A DNA stretch of 64,000 nucleotides from Ustilago trichophora. Its lineage: Eukaryota; Basidiomycota; Ustilaginomycetes; Ustilaginales; Ustilaginaceae. The DNA lies in NCBI GenBank assembly GCA_900323505.1, contig OOIN01000038.1, positions 248,001 to 312,000 on the forward strand, read 5' to 3'. The notes beneath the pieces were generated by a model. That model was not told the origin of the DNA. It was given only the letters and a program-made list of their open reading frames with translations, and did no database searches. Positions 42,826 through 52,422 of the stretch are shown here, one piece after another (the stretch's first letter is position 1; every line of letters begins with the position of its first letter). The position numbers and the translations under genes were made by a program.

Positions 42826-44490
42826 TTACATGCGGGTCTTCTGAAAACTATCCATATGGGTAGGCAACACAGCGTGACCTTTAGCCCAAGCCTCTACCAA
42901 CACCCTTGCGATAGCCGTCTCTGGAGGCAACCTGATCTGCACTTTCTCCTTGTCCTTCTTCGACTCTCCGTCGCTGTCTGCATGTTGTTGATCGATCTTT
43001 TCCAATTCCGCTTTGGTAAAGTGACTGTTCTTCTTCCTATCAATCACCTCGAGAATCTGCTGTCGCGTGTAGAACCTTGCATCTTCCAGCTCGTTGTCCA
43101 GGTCCAACCTAATCGCCTTCTCATCGTCCGTCTTTGCAATCCCGTAGAAACCCGCCATCAGGTTGGTCGGATACGGCCAAGGTTGAGAAGAGTGATAGAT
43201 CACAGCATCCACCGAAATCCCAGACTCCTCAAGAACCTCTCGTCGTACCGCCTCTTCAAAACTTTCTCCAGGTTCACAGAAGCCCGCCAGACAAGAGTAG
43301 AATCCGGAAGGCCATTTCTTCTGACGACCCAGCAACACTTTTTCCCCATCGGGCGAGATGATGGCCATGATGATGACGGGGTCCGTGCGAGGGTAGTGGA
43401 AGTTGGAGAGGATCTTGGTGGATGGGCAAATGCCTTTTCCGTCCTGTTCGAATGTCGAGTGATTGCCGTTGGATAGGAAGGCCTTGCAAAAGGCGTTACC
43501 GGAAGAGGCGGTGGAGAGAGACGAGGAACAGCCTCGTTTGTATCCTGCCCAGAGAGAATACTGCTGACGAGAACATCCGGGACAGTACTGATGACGTTCA
43601 TTCCAGTCCAACAGCGATTTGGATTGCGCCACGATCGCCGCATCTTCCATGGGCCAGGTCGAGGCACGCGAAGATGCGCGAAGGTCGAGAAAGTCGTACT
43701 TGTCCTCCGATTCCAGCTTTTCAAGCAGCGATTGCATCGGTGCAGGTTCGTCGGCCTCGAGAAAAGGCGGTTTGTAGGTGAGCGAAAGAGCAAAGTAAGG
43801 AACGCCTGCTGGAGGAGCTTTGTCATTGGCAGCATCGGATTCCTTGCTAGAATCCTTGGCCATCTCTCCGGGTAAAGAGGTCGAACTGAGCTTCGACTCA
43901 TCGATACCTAGAAAGACGAGAGCCAATCGACTGGGACCCACCCCATCCGTTGCTCTGCTGAATTCCTTCTCCGCCTTATCATCACCACCTTTACCCTGTT
44001 GCAGTCCATACGCTTGAGGTCCAAAGACCAACACCTCCTCACCTGCCTCGACACCACCGGATAGCTTCACATTTTCGAGAATGTACGGCTTGACCTCATC
44101 CCAAGAAAGCGTAGCGAGAAAGCCTTCCTTGTCCCCGTCACCAGAGTGGCAGAGCGGATCGTTGTGCTTGAGCAACACAAAGCGGGTGCGCGGGGAGGCG
44201 ATGGTAGAGTTGAGAAACTCGGTCGAGGTACGTAGCCACGAGAGACGGTTGAGTTTGGATCCGGCGTAAAAGTTGACGGTGGTGAAGCTCGGGAACGATC
44301 CTGCGGCGTTCTGCTTGGTAGGAACGGGGGAAGAGGACATCTTGTCGGCAGACAACGAAGGACGAGGCGGGTTTGAAAAGGTGCTGTGTCTTGTAGAGGA
44401 CAAGGTTGAGAGGCAAGCGCAACGAAGAGGGCCTTGATGGATCGATCTTGCGGCAGAGAGGTAACGAGCAGTCTGGCGGAGGAGAGACAT
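42826..44490 (-). CDS. NPY1: NADH pyrophosphatase (Nudix hydrolase, Npy1/NUDT12 type)
   Basis: This 554-residue enzyme hydrolyses NADH to NMNH and AMP. The Nudix box lies at about residues 401-423, starting GFCEPGESFEE and ending REVLEESG, with all catalytic glutamates present. The family-specific SQPWPYPTNLM follows it. A partial zinc ribbon (CPGC, then a single Cys in YKRGCSS) precedes it near residue 300. The N-terminal domain includes DPLCHSGDGDKEGFLATLSW-like sequence. The first 50 residues are rich in Arg, Ser and Leu with no acids, resembling a mitochondrial presequence. A second in-frame Met (MSSSPVPTKQ) follows directly, so two forms are possible. No C-terminal SKL-type signal is present (ends KTRM). 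The ATG at 44490 is chosen; the earlier codon is TTG. Confidence 0.92.
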   Translation of the reverse strand: MSLLRQTARYLSAARSIHQGPLRCACLSTLSSTRHSTFSNPPRPSLSADKMSSSPVPTKQNAAGSFPSFTTVNFYAGSKLNRLSWLRTSTEFLNSTIASPRTRFVLLKHNDPLCHSGDGDKEGFLATLSWDEVKPYILENVKLSGGVEAGEEVLVFGPQAYGLQQGKGGDDKAEKEFSRATDGVGPSRLALVFLGIDESKLSSTSLPGEMAKDSSKESDAANDKAPPAGVPYFALSLTYKPPFLEADEPAPMQSLLEKLESEDKYDFLDLRASSRASTWPMEDAAIVAQSKSLLDWNERHQYCPGCSRQQYSLWAGYKRGCSSSLSTASSGNAFCKAFLSNGNHSTFEQDGKGICPSTKILSNFHYPRTDPVIIMAIISPDGEKVLLGRQKKWPSGFYSCLAGFCEPGESFEEAVRREVLEESGISVDAVIYHSSQPWPYPTNLMAGFYGIAKTDDEKAIRLDLDNELEDARFYTRQQILEVIDRKKNSHFTKAELEKIDQQHADSDGESKKDKEKVQIRLPPETAIARVLVEAWAKGHAVLPTHMDSFQKTRM

Positions 44491-45337
44491 GCAATGCAAT
44501 GCAGGCCAACAGAGGAAGAAAAGCTGAAGACGTCACTTCAGATGTCGTGGAAACGATAACGAAGAAGAAAGGGAAAGGAAGAGAAGGAGGGCTTGGGTAG
44601 GTCGAGGGCCGTGCGGTGAGCGATCGCCTCCCCTTTGGACTGGGTGAGCTAATTGTTCACCACACGACACAACTCGGCAATACAACACACTGTTTGAACC
44701 GGACCATCACGTCACACCTCTGAATTAGATATGTCCGCGTGAGGTTTTTTTTCCCTTCCTGTTACGTTGCATGGTCCAACAATTTGTACAAATTTCTGCG
44801 ATATGATGGCTCCTCTCACACAATCTCAGAGACCGTAATCATACAACTCGGTAGAACAATACTGTAGCTCATTCACACAGCAGTAGAAGAGATAGACGAA
44901 ACAATAAAGCCGTTGCTACTATTGCTGAGCATAAACAAAGAAAATCCTAATCAAAACCCCATCATTGCGCCATGATGTGGGAACAGAGACAAGATGCTGC
45001 GAGGGCCAAACCGAACAGCATAAGGACAGAACAGAGCAAGAAAGCTAGCTACGGAAGGGAGGAGGAAATTTACAATGTGGCCCTCAGAAAGTGAAGAGAT
45101 GTACAGATGCAAGAACGAGGACGAGAGTCAAGACACTTGGACGAATGGGGGTTTAGAAAGTGCGATAAGAGGATGCATCCCTTTGCTCCAAGGACCCTGG
45201 AATTAGAGATAAAGAGAGGGGTTGGAATCGAGGATGGGCGCTTTTGATCGTTGCAATTCAGGTAAGACGCGAACGTGTGTATGTGTGATGGTATCCTTTT
45301 ACGCAAGTAGTAGTGGGAGAAGTGAGAGCCGACGAGT
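44491..45337. other. Intergenic: NPY1 promoter and nucleolin-like 3' region
   Basis: These 847 bases have no supportable gene. TACTGTA occurs at 44860, within a 17-base match to 29641. Part of the right side is probably the 3' UTR of the nucleolin-like gene. Confidence 0.5.
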
Positions 45338-46726
45338 TTAGTCGTCAAAGGTCATCTTCTTGCCGGAGAAGTCAGCGGCGCCGCCGGTGCGTGCGGAGCC
45401 ACCACGGGCACCCCATCCACCACCGCGGGGCATGCCACGGAAAGAACCGTCGCTCGAGCCGCCACGGCCACCACGTCCACCACCACGTCCGCCGCCACGT
45501 CCACCGCCGAATCCACCACCACGGCCTCCGCCACCGCGGCCACCGAATCCACCGCCTCGTCCGCCACCACGGCCACCGGCACCACCCTCGGGGCGGTCTC
45601 GCGGTGTGGAGAAGTCAAGACGAAGAGGACGGCCGGCGAGCTCCTGGCCAGTCATGGCGTCAATGGCAGACTGGGCGCTCTCCTGGGAGGCAAACTCGAC
45701 GTAACCGAAGCCCTTGGGACGGCCCGAGTCGGGGTCCTTGGGGAGACGAACACCGGAAACCTCACCGTGCTCGGAGAAGGCGTTCCAGACATCGTCCTCG
45801 CTAATGTCGAACGAGAGGTTGCCGATGAAGAGGGTCGAGGAAGGAGCGGATCGCTGGTCGTTGAACTTCTTGGCGCGGTTCTCGGTGACATCGCCCTTGG
45901 GAGTGGAAAGGTCAATGCGGATGGCACGGCCGTCGACCTCCTTGCCTTGACCCTCCTCGAAAGCCTTCTTGGCAGCGGCGGCGGTGGCAAAGTCGACGTA
46001 GCCGAATCCACGGCTCTTGCCGGAAGTGCGGTCGAGCTGGACACGAGCCGAGGTGACTTCGCCAAAGACCTCCATCTCGGACTTGAGCCAGTCGTTGTCG
46101 ACGTTCCACGAGAGCTGGCCGACCCAGATCTGGTTGGTCTCGCCCTCGGCGAGCTCGGCGGGGGCGGCGGCGGCGTCCTCGGTCTTGGCCTTCTTGGCGA
46201 CGGGAGCCTCCTCTTCGGCCTTGCGCTTCTTGGAGTCAGCCTCGACGGCGGGCTTGGCATCCTCGTCATCGGAAGAGTCGGAGGAGTCCGAGTCCGAGTC
46301 GGAGGAAGAGTCAGAATCGGACGAGTCGGAAGAGTCAGACGACGAGGAGCTGGCCTCGGCAGCAGCCTTGGCGTCGGTCTTGGGCTCAGCAGCCTTCTTC
46401 TCCTCGTCGTCATCGCTGGAGTCAGACGAGTCAGAGTCGGAAGAATCAGAGTCCGAGGAAGAGTCGGAGTCGGAAGAAGAGTCCTTCTTCTCCTCCTCTT
46501 CGTCATCGCTCGAGTCGCTCGAGTCGGACGAGTCGGACGAGTCAGACTCGGGCTCGGGGGTAGGAGCCTTCTTGGACTTCTTGTCCTTCTTGTCCTTCTT
46601 GTCGACGCCGTTGGTCTTGGGCTCGTCGACAGCCTTGGCGGCAGCCTTCTTGTCCTTCTTGTCCTTCTTGGCGTCAACCACGGGGGCGGCGGCAGCGACC
46701 TTGGTAGACTTGTCTTTCTTGCCCAT
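45338..46726 (-). CDS. Nucleolin-like protein (Nsr1/Gar2 type)
   Basis: This 462-residue nucleolar RNA-binding protein has the classical nucleolin order. First a Lys/Asp-rich N-terminus with repeated KKDKKDKK, then acidic Ser-Asp/Glu tracts (~70-200), likely casein kinase 2 sites. RRM1 starts NQIWVGQLSWNVDNDWL with RNP1 KSRGFGYVDF. RRM2 starts STLFIGNLSFDISEDDVWNAF with RNP1 RPKGFGYVEF. The C-terminus is an RGG/GGRGG tail ending KKMTFDD. In yeast, relatives act in pre-rRNA processing and 18S formation. The ATG at 46726 is used because the frame upstream is low-complexity leader sequence. The serine tracts use a repetitive codon set, giving long antisense ORFs that are not genes. Confidence 0.93.
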   Translation of the reverse strand: MGKKDKSTKVAAAAPVVDAKKDKKDKKAAAKAVDEPKTNGVDKKDKKDKKSKKAPTPEPESDSSDSSDSSDSSDDEEEEKKDSSSDSDSSSDSDSSDSDSSDSSDDDEEKKAAEPKTDAKAAAEASSSSSDSSDSSDSDSSSDSDSDSSDSSDDEDAKPAVEADSKKRKAEEEAPVAKKAKTEDAAAAPAELAEGETNQIWVGQLSWNVDNDWLKSEMEVFGEVTSARVQLDRTSGKSRGFGYVDFATAAAAKKAFEEGQGKEVDGRAIRIDLSTPKGDVTENRAKKFNDQRSAPSSTLFIGNLSFDISEDDVWNAFSEHGEVSGVRLPKDPDSGRPKGFGYVEFASQESAQSAIDAMTGQELAGRPLRLDFSTPRDRPEGGAGGRGGGRGGGFGGRGGGGRGGGFGGGRGGGRGGGRGGRGGSSDGSFRGMPRGGGWGARGGSARTGGAADFSGKKMTFDD

Positions 46727-47378
46727 CTTGAGTAATAAAAAGCGGGAGGGGGAGGGATGATAAGAAAGTGTTTTGAGTGAGTGTGTGAGGGAGAGATGAA
46801 AAGAGACTTCGAGCAGGAGGGAAAGGATTGCACGAAGAATGGATGGGGAGGTTGGTGAGAAGGAAGGAGGAAGCTGTGAATCAAGCTGGACGGTCCCTTG
46901 AAGGCTAACTCGCTGCCCTAAAGTTGAAGAAGAAGAAGAAGAAGAAAAAGAAAAAAATGACGGACACGAAATTTTTGTCGAGCCTTCAAGGTGCATTGAA
47001 CACCAAGGCAGTACAGCAGCTAACGCGCACGAGTGGAGTAAGACGAGTCTAAAAAAAAAAAGTTGAGAGAGTGAGAGGACCCTTTTCGCAGATTCTGGCT
47101 CGCCGTCTGTGCTCACCCGCCTCTCGAATGCATGGGTCGAGTGGCGATGGAAGGAACAAAAAAAAAAAAAAAAAAAAAAAGAAAGGGAATCTTGAATTTC
47201 TTTTTGGAGCAAAGCAAATTTTTGGCTTGAGCTGCAACCAGCCCAACCTGTAAAATATTGTTAGAAACAGTCTCAACGCGCTTCTTCAAAACGTTTGCCG
47301 AAAATGAAAAAAAGACGTCAAAAAAAAAAGCCTTCATCATGGAGGAATAAAAAGTAAGGGAAAAAAAGAAAGAGAGAG
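46727..47378. other. Nucleolin-like promoter and leader
   Basis: These 652 bases hold A-rich runs near 46930-46960, 47050 and 47158-47180 and no coding sequence that I can support. Confidence 0.5.
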
Positions 47379-47463
47379 TGGAGACTGCATGAGTCGAACA
47401 CGCGACCTTTCGCAATTTAGACAAGATGCTAAGCGAACGCTCTACCAACTGAGCTAAACCCCC
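47379..47463 (-). tRNA. tRNA-Ala (AGC) with a 12-nt intron
   Basis: The minus strand folds as a full tRNA. The acceptor is GGGGGTT paired with AGTCTCC (with G-U pairs), discriminator A. The D arm is GCTC-AGTTGGTA-GAGC. The anticodon stem TTCGC/GCGAA encloses the loop TTAGCAT with anticodon AGC. The T arm is GCGTG-TTCGACT-CATGC. A 12-nt intron sits just 3' of the anticodon, the usual place in nuclear tRNA genes. Length is 85, that is 73 plus 12. A run of T downstream on this strand is limited, but A/T-rich sequence follows. Confidence 0.93.
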
Positions 47464-47697
47464 GCAGATGCTTTGGTGGGGATATATTGCATATCTATTT
47501 ACACAAACATTGTGGGACGTATGGCTTTCCAATGCTGATTCTGTTAGGTCGAGAAGTGAGATGTCAACAGCGAGAGAAACGGAATTCGGTCAATTTGAAT
47601 TGTGTTTGGCTCTTGCTAAGCTACAGCAGTTGCTCTGCTCTGCTCGGGTGTGCTTGGACACAGGGTCGGATCCAAGAAGAAGTCGAGAATCAGTCGC

Positions 47698-47737
<40 letters not shown>

Positions 47738-48349
47738 CCCAATTTATTTTTGAGCGCTTCTCAGTCCTCAGTCGGTAGCCTGCCTGTATACTGTAAGTGT
47801 GTGTGACTTTCAAGAAAGCCGGGCATAGCTAGCCAACCAACCAACCAACCTTCTTTTGGCTAACCTGTCAAGTGATCTCTACTTCTTCAACAACATCACA
47901 CACGCCAACGGCGGCCATTGCACATCCTCAACACATCCTTTCTCCACCTGTCAAGCCTCTTTAGGTCTGCTTCTGGTTAGCCTCGCACGATCCCATCTCG
48001 ACACTAGCAATCGTCACGTCGCACACACCTTCGATCATTGGCTAGCGTTGGTTGTCCCACCACCGCTTCAACCTCTTCCATCATCTCTCAGTTCAACCAC
48101 TCCGACACTCAACCTATTATCGCCCTAAGCTCCAACAACCACACCAAACTGCTCTCATCTGCTCAGCACCTCTTCACCCTTCGTCCCAAGCATCGCGTAC
48201 CCTGACCCTAACCAGGCCGCGACTCTACATCCAACTCCCCATGCATTACATCAGATAGCACACTCTTTCCCCTCCTCTAGCCCAACTCATCATCTCAACC
48301 GGGACTGAGAGCGTGACGCCTGCTCTCGTCCTTGGCAGATGATACGCCC
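47464..48349. other. Intergenic: tRNA upstream region and PPR-like gene leader
   Basis: These 886 bases include a 37-base T run at 47701-47737, TACTGTA at 47789, and a CCAA repeat near 47831-47850. I see no gene. Confidence 0.5.
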
Positions 48350-51300
48350 ATGCGTCACAAGCGCTTCCTATCCAGCGCAGGCGATGCGTGCGGCCACCGA
48401 GCACATCAGTCTCGTCACAAGTCTCGAGCAAAGGTAGCCCAATCCAACCTCGCTGGTCCGTCTAGATTACCATCCTCTAGCTCGGCTCCATCGTCTTTGC
48501 CACCGTCCCCGCCGCCGCCTCCATCAATACCAATATCAATATCAATATCACCATCAACAGCAGCACCAACTACATCATTTGCATACACATCTACATCATA
48601 TATCCACTCAGCCTCTCTGTCGCTTCGTAGCACGGAAAAGCGCCGCAGCTTCTCCCCTGATGCTCTCTTCACATCCACAACATCGCAACATCTCTCCTTC
48701 CTCTATCCACCATCCTGTCTCCACCTTGCACATGGTTCGAGCCCAGCAGCATCAACTCCGATCAGAACAGTTCGATCCAAGTCGTCGCTTGCTCCAACAA
48801 GCGCCGTATCGGCTGCAGCAGCTGCTGCTGCTGCTGCGCAACAGCTTGCCACAGTCCAAGACGACCCCAACCACCACCAGCACCTTTCCAACCACGATCA
48901 AGCCGAGTTCACATTCTTGCGGCACCACTACGATCCACCGCACCATCTCATCCACCATCCTCGTTCCAATGCTCTCCTCGAACAGGACGCAAGCAGCCAT
49001 CTTGATGAGCAGGACGCATTGCCTCAACTACCCGCGCACAACGTTCCGCCAACCTCGACTCAACTCCACGACCATCACAAAGCATCTGTTGCTGCACTCG
49101 CCTCATTACGACACCAGAGCTTTGCCCTTCGACAATCGCTTGAAACTACCAAATCGATCAAGCCCGACACCATAGTCACAAAGTGCAGGCGTCTAGTATT
49201 GCAATCGGGCCGAATCAGATCAAGATTGCACGCCAGGGCAGCTCGTGCTATCGCATACGAGACCATCTCTGATTGCGCTCTCTACCTCCTTGCCTCCGGT
49301 CAGTCGGTCTTGGCCGCCAACATCGTCCGCCATCTACTAGTCAAGCTCGGTTGGAATCCTCGATCTGTGTCCGATTTCGACTTGCCCCTTCCATCCTCTT
49401 CTGCCACATCCGTACCTCATGGCTCCAGCTCGAACGCCGATGTCGCCACTGCGAGGCCTACTGCAGGAATGAGACTCGTCCTCATCACACAACAAGTCGT
49501 CTCGCTCCTCACGCTCGCACCTTCGACCACCAGTCCCCGACCCACGCGACGTTTCGAATCACAGCACCACCTCGACGCCGCCACTTCGCTCGTAGCTGCC
49601 ATGCACCTCGCCCAGATGCCGAGAGCCACCGCTTCCCAGACAGCTCTGATACGCGCCATGATTGCTTCAGGTCATACACAACTCGCCGTCCAGACTTTTG
49701 CTGCAGAGGTCCGCGCATGGTGGGCCGCTCACAAGCAAGCTAGGCGTCTACGCTCCTCGATGCGACACCAAGCGGCTCTGGTAGTCGAGATTGGCAAGCC
49801 AAGCTCGCAGGCTCTTAGAGAGGTCACACGTGCCCTTCAACATCTCGAAGAGCTCCTTTCTCGCATTCGACCCGATCTCTTGGCCGAACTCCCACAGCGC
49901 GAACGTCAGGCCCTGAGTGCCAAGAGATCCGAGTACGCTGATGCTCTGGTGGACCTGATTCGACTGGTACGTGGTGGACGATTGCCGCTTCCTCCCACGC
50001 CAAGTACACCAGAGATCTCGTGGATCCTGTCGGCATGCTGCCGCTTCGAGTCCACTGTGCTGCTCAACGAGCCCATTGCCATCAACGCAGCCGTACCGGG
50101 ATCATTCGACGTCGCAGAGAAAAGGAGGATGCAGGATGCAGCGGGAGTCATTCGATACTATCTGCGCGAGTACATGCAGTCGCTTCCGGATGGGCAGACG
50201 CGCTCAGCTGGCAATCTTTTGTTTGGAGGCAATCCCGTCATCAGACCGGCTTTGGGGACAGTCGTCTACAATCAGCTCATTCACTACGCCTTGTCCGTTC
50301 TCAAGTCGCCGGCCATTTGCAAGGAGGTCTTTGAGCACATGACTCAGCTTCGACAGCCGCCACTTGAACCAGATGCTGCCACTTTCAATACCATCTTGCG
50401 CCAGGCCACCACCCAGCGCTACCAGGGATTGGCACGTGCGGTATTGATCACCAAGCAGTCGCAGAACGACGCACCAGAGCAACCGATCAGCGAGGAAAGT
50501 ATCGTTGCCCATCAGTCTAGCAACAGCAAAGGCAAAGCAAAAACAGCAGCATCACCATCATCAGCACCAGCTCCAGCAGTAGCAAGCGGTATCGAGCCAA
50601 CCCCGATCCGACCCATGATCCAGCAGATCGACACTGCCATCGTACAGGCTGACTCGTACCGACTCGTCTCGCTGCTTCAGTATGTGACTGCCTCTGGCCT
50701 CTTTTTGCGACGCTATCGTCAGGAGCCCGGTCACGCCGGGGTTAAGGAGCTCGTCATGCGCATCTACCCGGCACTCAACACAGCACGTTTTGCACGCAGA
50801 CCGACCGCCGATCCCATGGATCCGCATTACTCGATGCAGCAGCAAATGTCGGACAGAAGGCTAAGACCCAAAGCGAACCAAGCATCCAGGCACGCCATCC
50901 TTGACCCGCATGTCTTGACTGCCACGCTCAACCTTGCTGCCAAGGCGGGCAAGACCGGCCTAGCGTTGCGCATTTGGCGTCTTATCAAGCGCACCAGTCT
51001 TCAGAGTTCAATGCAGTCACCAACAAATGACGTCGCCAAGGCGCCTTGGAAGGTGCCAGTGGAGGCCGCCACCATTCTCATGCAGGTTCTAGCCAACGAG
51101 GCTGCTAGAATGCCCAAGGTCAAGCACGCTCTGCCATCGCGTCGCCTGCGTCCGTCTCTCAGCTCGTCGCGATTTACCACCAGGAGACCCACACAGTCGA
51201 TGGCCCATCGGGAATACGCTCGAGGATGGAACATTGTTGCCTCGCTGCGTGGTCGCTCTCACATCGGCAGACTACGGTCGGTGGGACGAACATTCAACGG

Positions 51301-52201
51301 TGCCGGAGACTTGGGTGAAGGGTTGAGGTGGAGAGCTGCGCAGCTACTTGCCAAGCGCGAGTATGCTTTTCTCGTACATCACTGGCAGCTTTCGCAGAGG
51401 TTGTCGAGCTGGCGTCGCAAGCGATTGGAAGGTTGGATGCAGCTGAGGGGCCAAGATCAAGCAAAGATGGTACCGCCAAAGCGAGCGTTCTTGGGTCTCG
51501 TCGGGGAGGAAGCGGATGCGCAGCCAGACTCGCGTTTTTACGATGCGCTGTTGGATGTCTTTGGTCGTCGACCGGGGATGGTGCAGCGAAGCAGGAGGCA
51601 CTTGACGCGATCGGAGGTCTTGTCCCAGCTGCGACGTGGATACGTACGAGCGGTCGAGGGGCAGTCATCTTCGTCATGCGAGGAACAGGTTTCTGCAACT
51701 GCGGACTCTGGCGATACAGCGGACAAGTCTGAGCGCGCAAATCCGCCAGACATGGACAAAGACAAGACTGCATCTTCCTCCCAAACCACCGCCACTCCCG
51801 CATCGGTCCCTCATTCGTCCAACCTCGCCAAACTACAAACCCTCACAACATCCCAACTCCTCCAGCTCACAGTCTCACGAATCACCACCAACTCTCGCGG
51901 TCGCTCGACAACCCATCCCCCCATAGATCCATTCCTCCTCCACGTTTTGCTCGATATGGAAGCCCTTGCCCTCAACATCCCTGTTGGCTATCGATGGATT
52001 CTCGCCCACTGCTCTCTGGCAGCGCAAGGGTCTAGGGATATTGAGGTTGGTGCGGTGCCGGAGGTGTTGCAAAACGATCAACCGGGAAGGAGCAGGAATG
52101 TCACAGGTGCTTTCTCACCGTTCAGAGGAGCAAGGGTGAAAAGTGTGGGATTGGTCGCTAGACGTCCGAACACTGCTGTCGCCAAGGAGACACCGTCATA
52201 A
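48350..52201 (+). CDS. Large PPR-like (helical repeat) protein
   Basis: This 1283-residue protein has no family name I can give. The first ~280 residues are low-complexity (Ser, Pro, Ala, His), including SIPISISISPS and poly-Ala. The rest is helical. Segments such as VYNQLIHYALSVLKSPAICKEVFEHM followed by PLEPDAATFNTILRQA, and HVLTATLNLAAKAGKTGLALRIW, have the spacing and residues of pentatricopeptide repeats. FHVLL..YRWILAHC-like sequence near the end is similar. PPR proteins usually act on organellar RNA, so a mitochondrial RNA role is possible; the N-terminus (MRHKRFLSSAGDACGHRAHQ) is basic and could be a presequence. The ATG at 48350 is the first in frame (an earlier codon is TTG). A missed upstream exon cannot be excluded. 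Confidence 0.75.
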   Translation: MRHKRFLSSAGDACGHRAHQSRHKSRAKVAQSNLAGPSRLPSSSSAPSSLPPSPPPPPSIPISISISPSTAAPTTSFAYTSTSYIHSASLSLRSTEKRRSFSPDALFTSTTSQHLSFLYPPSCLHLAHGSSPAASTPIRTVRSKSSLAPTSAVSAAAAAAAAAQQLATVQDDPNHHQHLSNHDQAEFTFLRHHYDPPHHLIHHPRSNALLEQDASSHLDEQDALPQLPAHNVPPTSTQLHDHHKASVAALASLRHQSFALRQSLETTKSIKPDTIVTKCRRLVLQSGRIRSRLHARAARAIAYETISDCALYLLASGQSVLAANIVRHLLVKLGWNPRSVSDFDLPLPSSSATSVPHGSSSNADVATARPTAGMRLVLITQQVVSLLTLAPSTTSPRPTRRFESQHHLDAATSLVAAMHLAQMPRATASQTALIRAMIASGHTQLAVQTFAAEVRAWWAAHKQARRLRSSMRHQAALVVEIGKPSSQALREVTRALQHLEELLSRIRPDLLAELPQRERQALSAKRSEYADALVDLIRLVRGGRLPLPPTPSTPEISWILSACCRFESTVLLNEPIAINAAVPGSFDVAEKRRMQDAAGVIRYYLREYMQSLPDGQTRSAGNLLFGGNPVIRPALGTVVYNQLIHYALSVLKSPAICKEVFEHMTQLRQPPLEPDAATFNTILRQATTQRYQGLARAVLITKQSQNDAPEQPISEESIVAHQSSNSKGKAKTAASPSSAPAPAVASGIEPTPIRPMIQQIDTAIVQADSYRLVSLLQYVTASGLFLRRYRQEPGHAGVKELVMRIYPALNTARFARRPTADPMDPHYSMQQQMSDRRLRPKANQASRHAILDPHVLTATLNLAAKAGKTGLALRIWRLIKRTSLQSSMQSPTNDVAKAPWKVPVEAATILMQVLANEAARMPKVKHALPSRRLRPSLSSSRFTTRRPTQSMAHREYARGWNIVASLRGRSHIGRLRSVGRTFNGAGDLGEGLRWRAAQLLAKREYAFLVHHWQLSQRLSSWRRKRLEGWMQLRGQDQAKMVPPKRAFLGLVGEEADAQPDSRFYDALLDVFGRRPGMVQRSRRHLTRSEVLSQLRRGYVRAVEGQSSSSCEEQVSATADSGDTADKSERANPPDMDKDKTASSSQTTATPASVPHSSNLAKLQTLTTSQLLQLTVSRITTNSRGRSTTHPPIDPFLLHVLLDMEALALNIPVGYRWILAHCSLAAQGSRDIEVGAVPEVLQNDQPGRSRNVTGAFSPFRGARVKSVGLVARRPNTAVAKETPS

Positions 52202-52422
52202 GCTCATCGCATTCTTACCACTTTCTGTAAACCATTCGCCTTCATCACATGCATTTTTACAGAATCACACAATGCAATCTCGGAACATATTCTGCAAATC
52301 AGGCTCTTGCCTTCCTGTTCGCCTTAGCCCCGCTGCATCCGATTGGGATGTACTGGGTGAAAGTTTAGCGTTGTCATTCTGTTTTGGGGAAATGGCGTCC
52401 AGCGCTGCGCAGAGAGCTCGTC

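Noticed and set aside
45767..46735. 322-codon plus-strand ORF opposite the nucleolin-like gene
   Set aside because: It arises from the repetitive Ser/Asp codons; the opposite frame has two clear RRMs.
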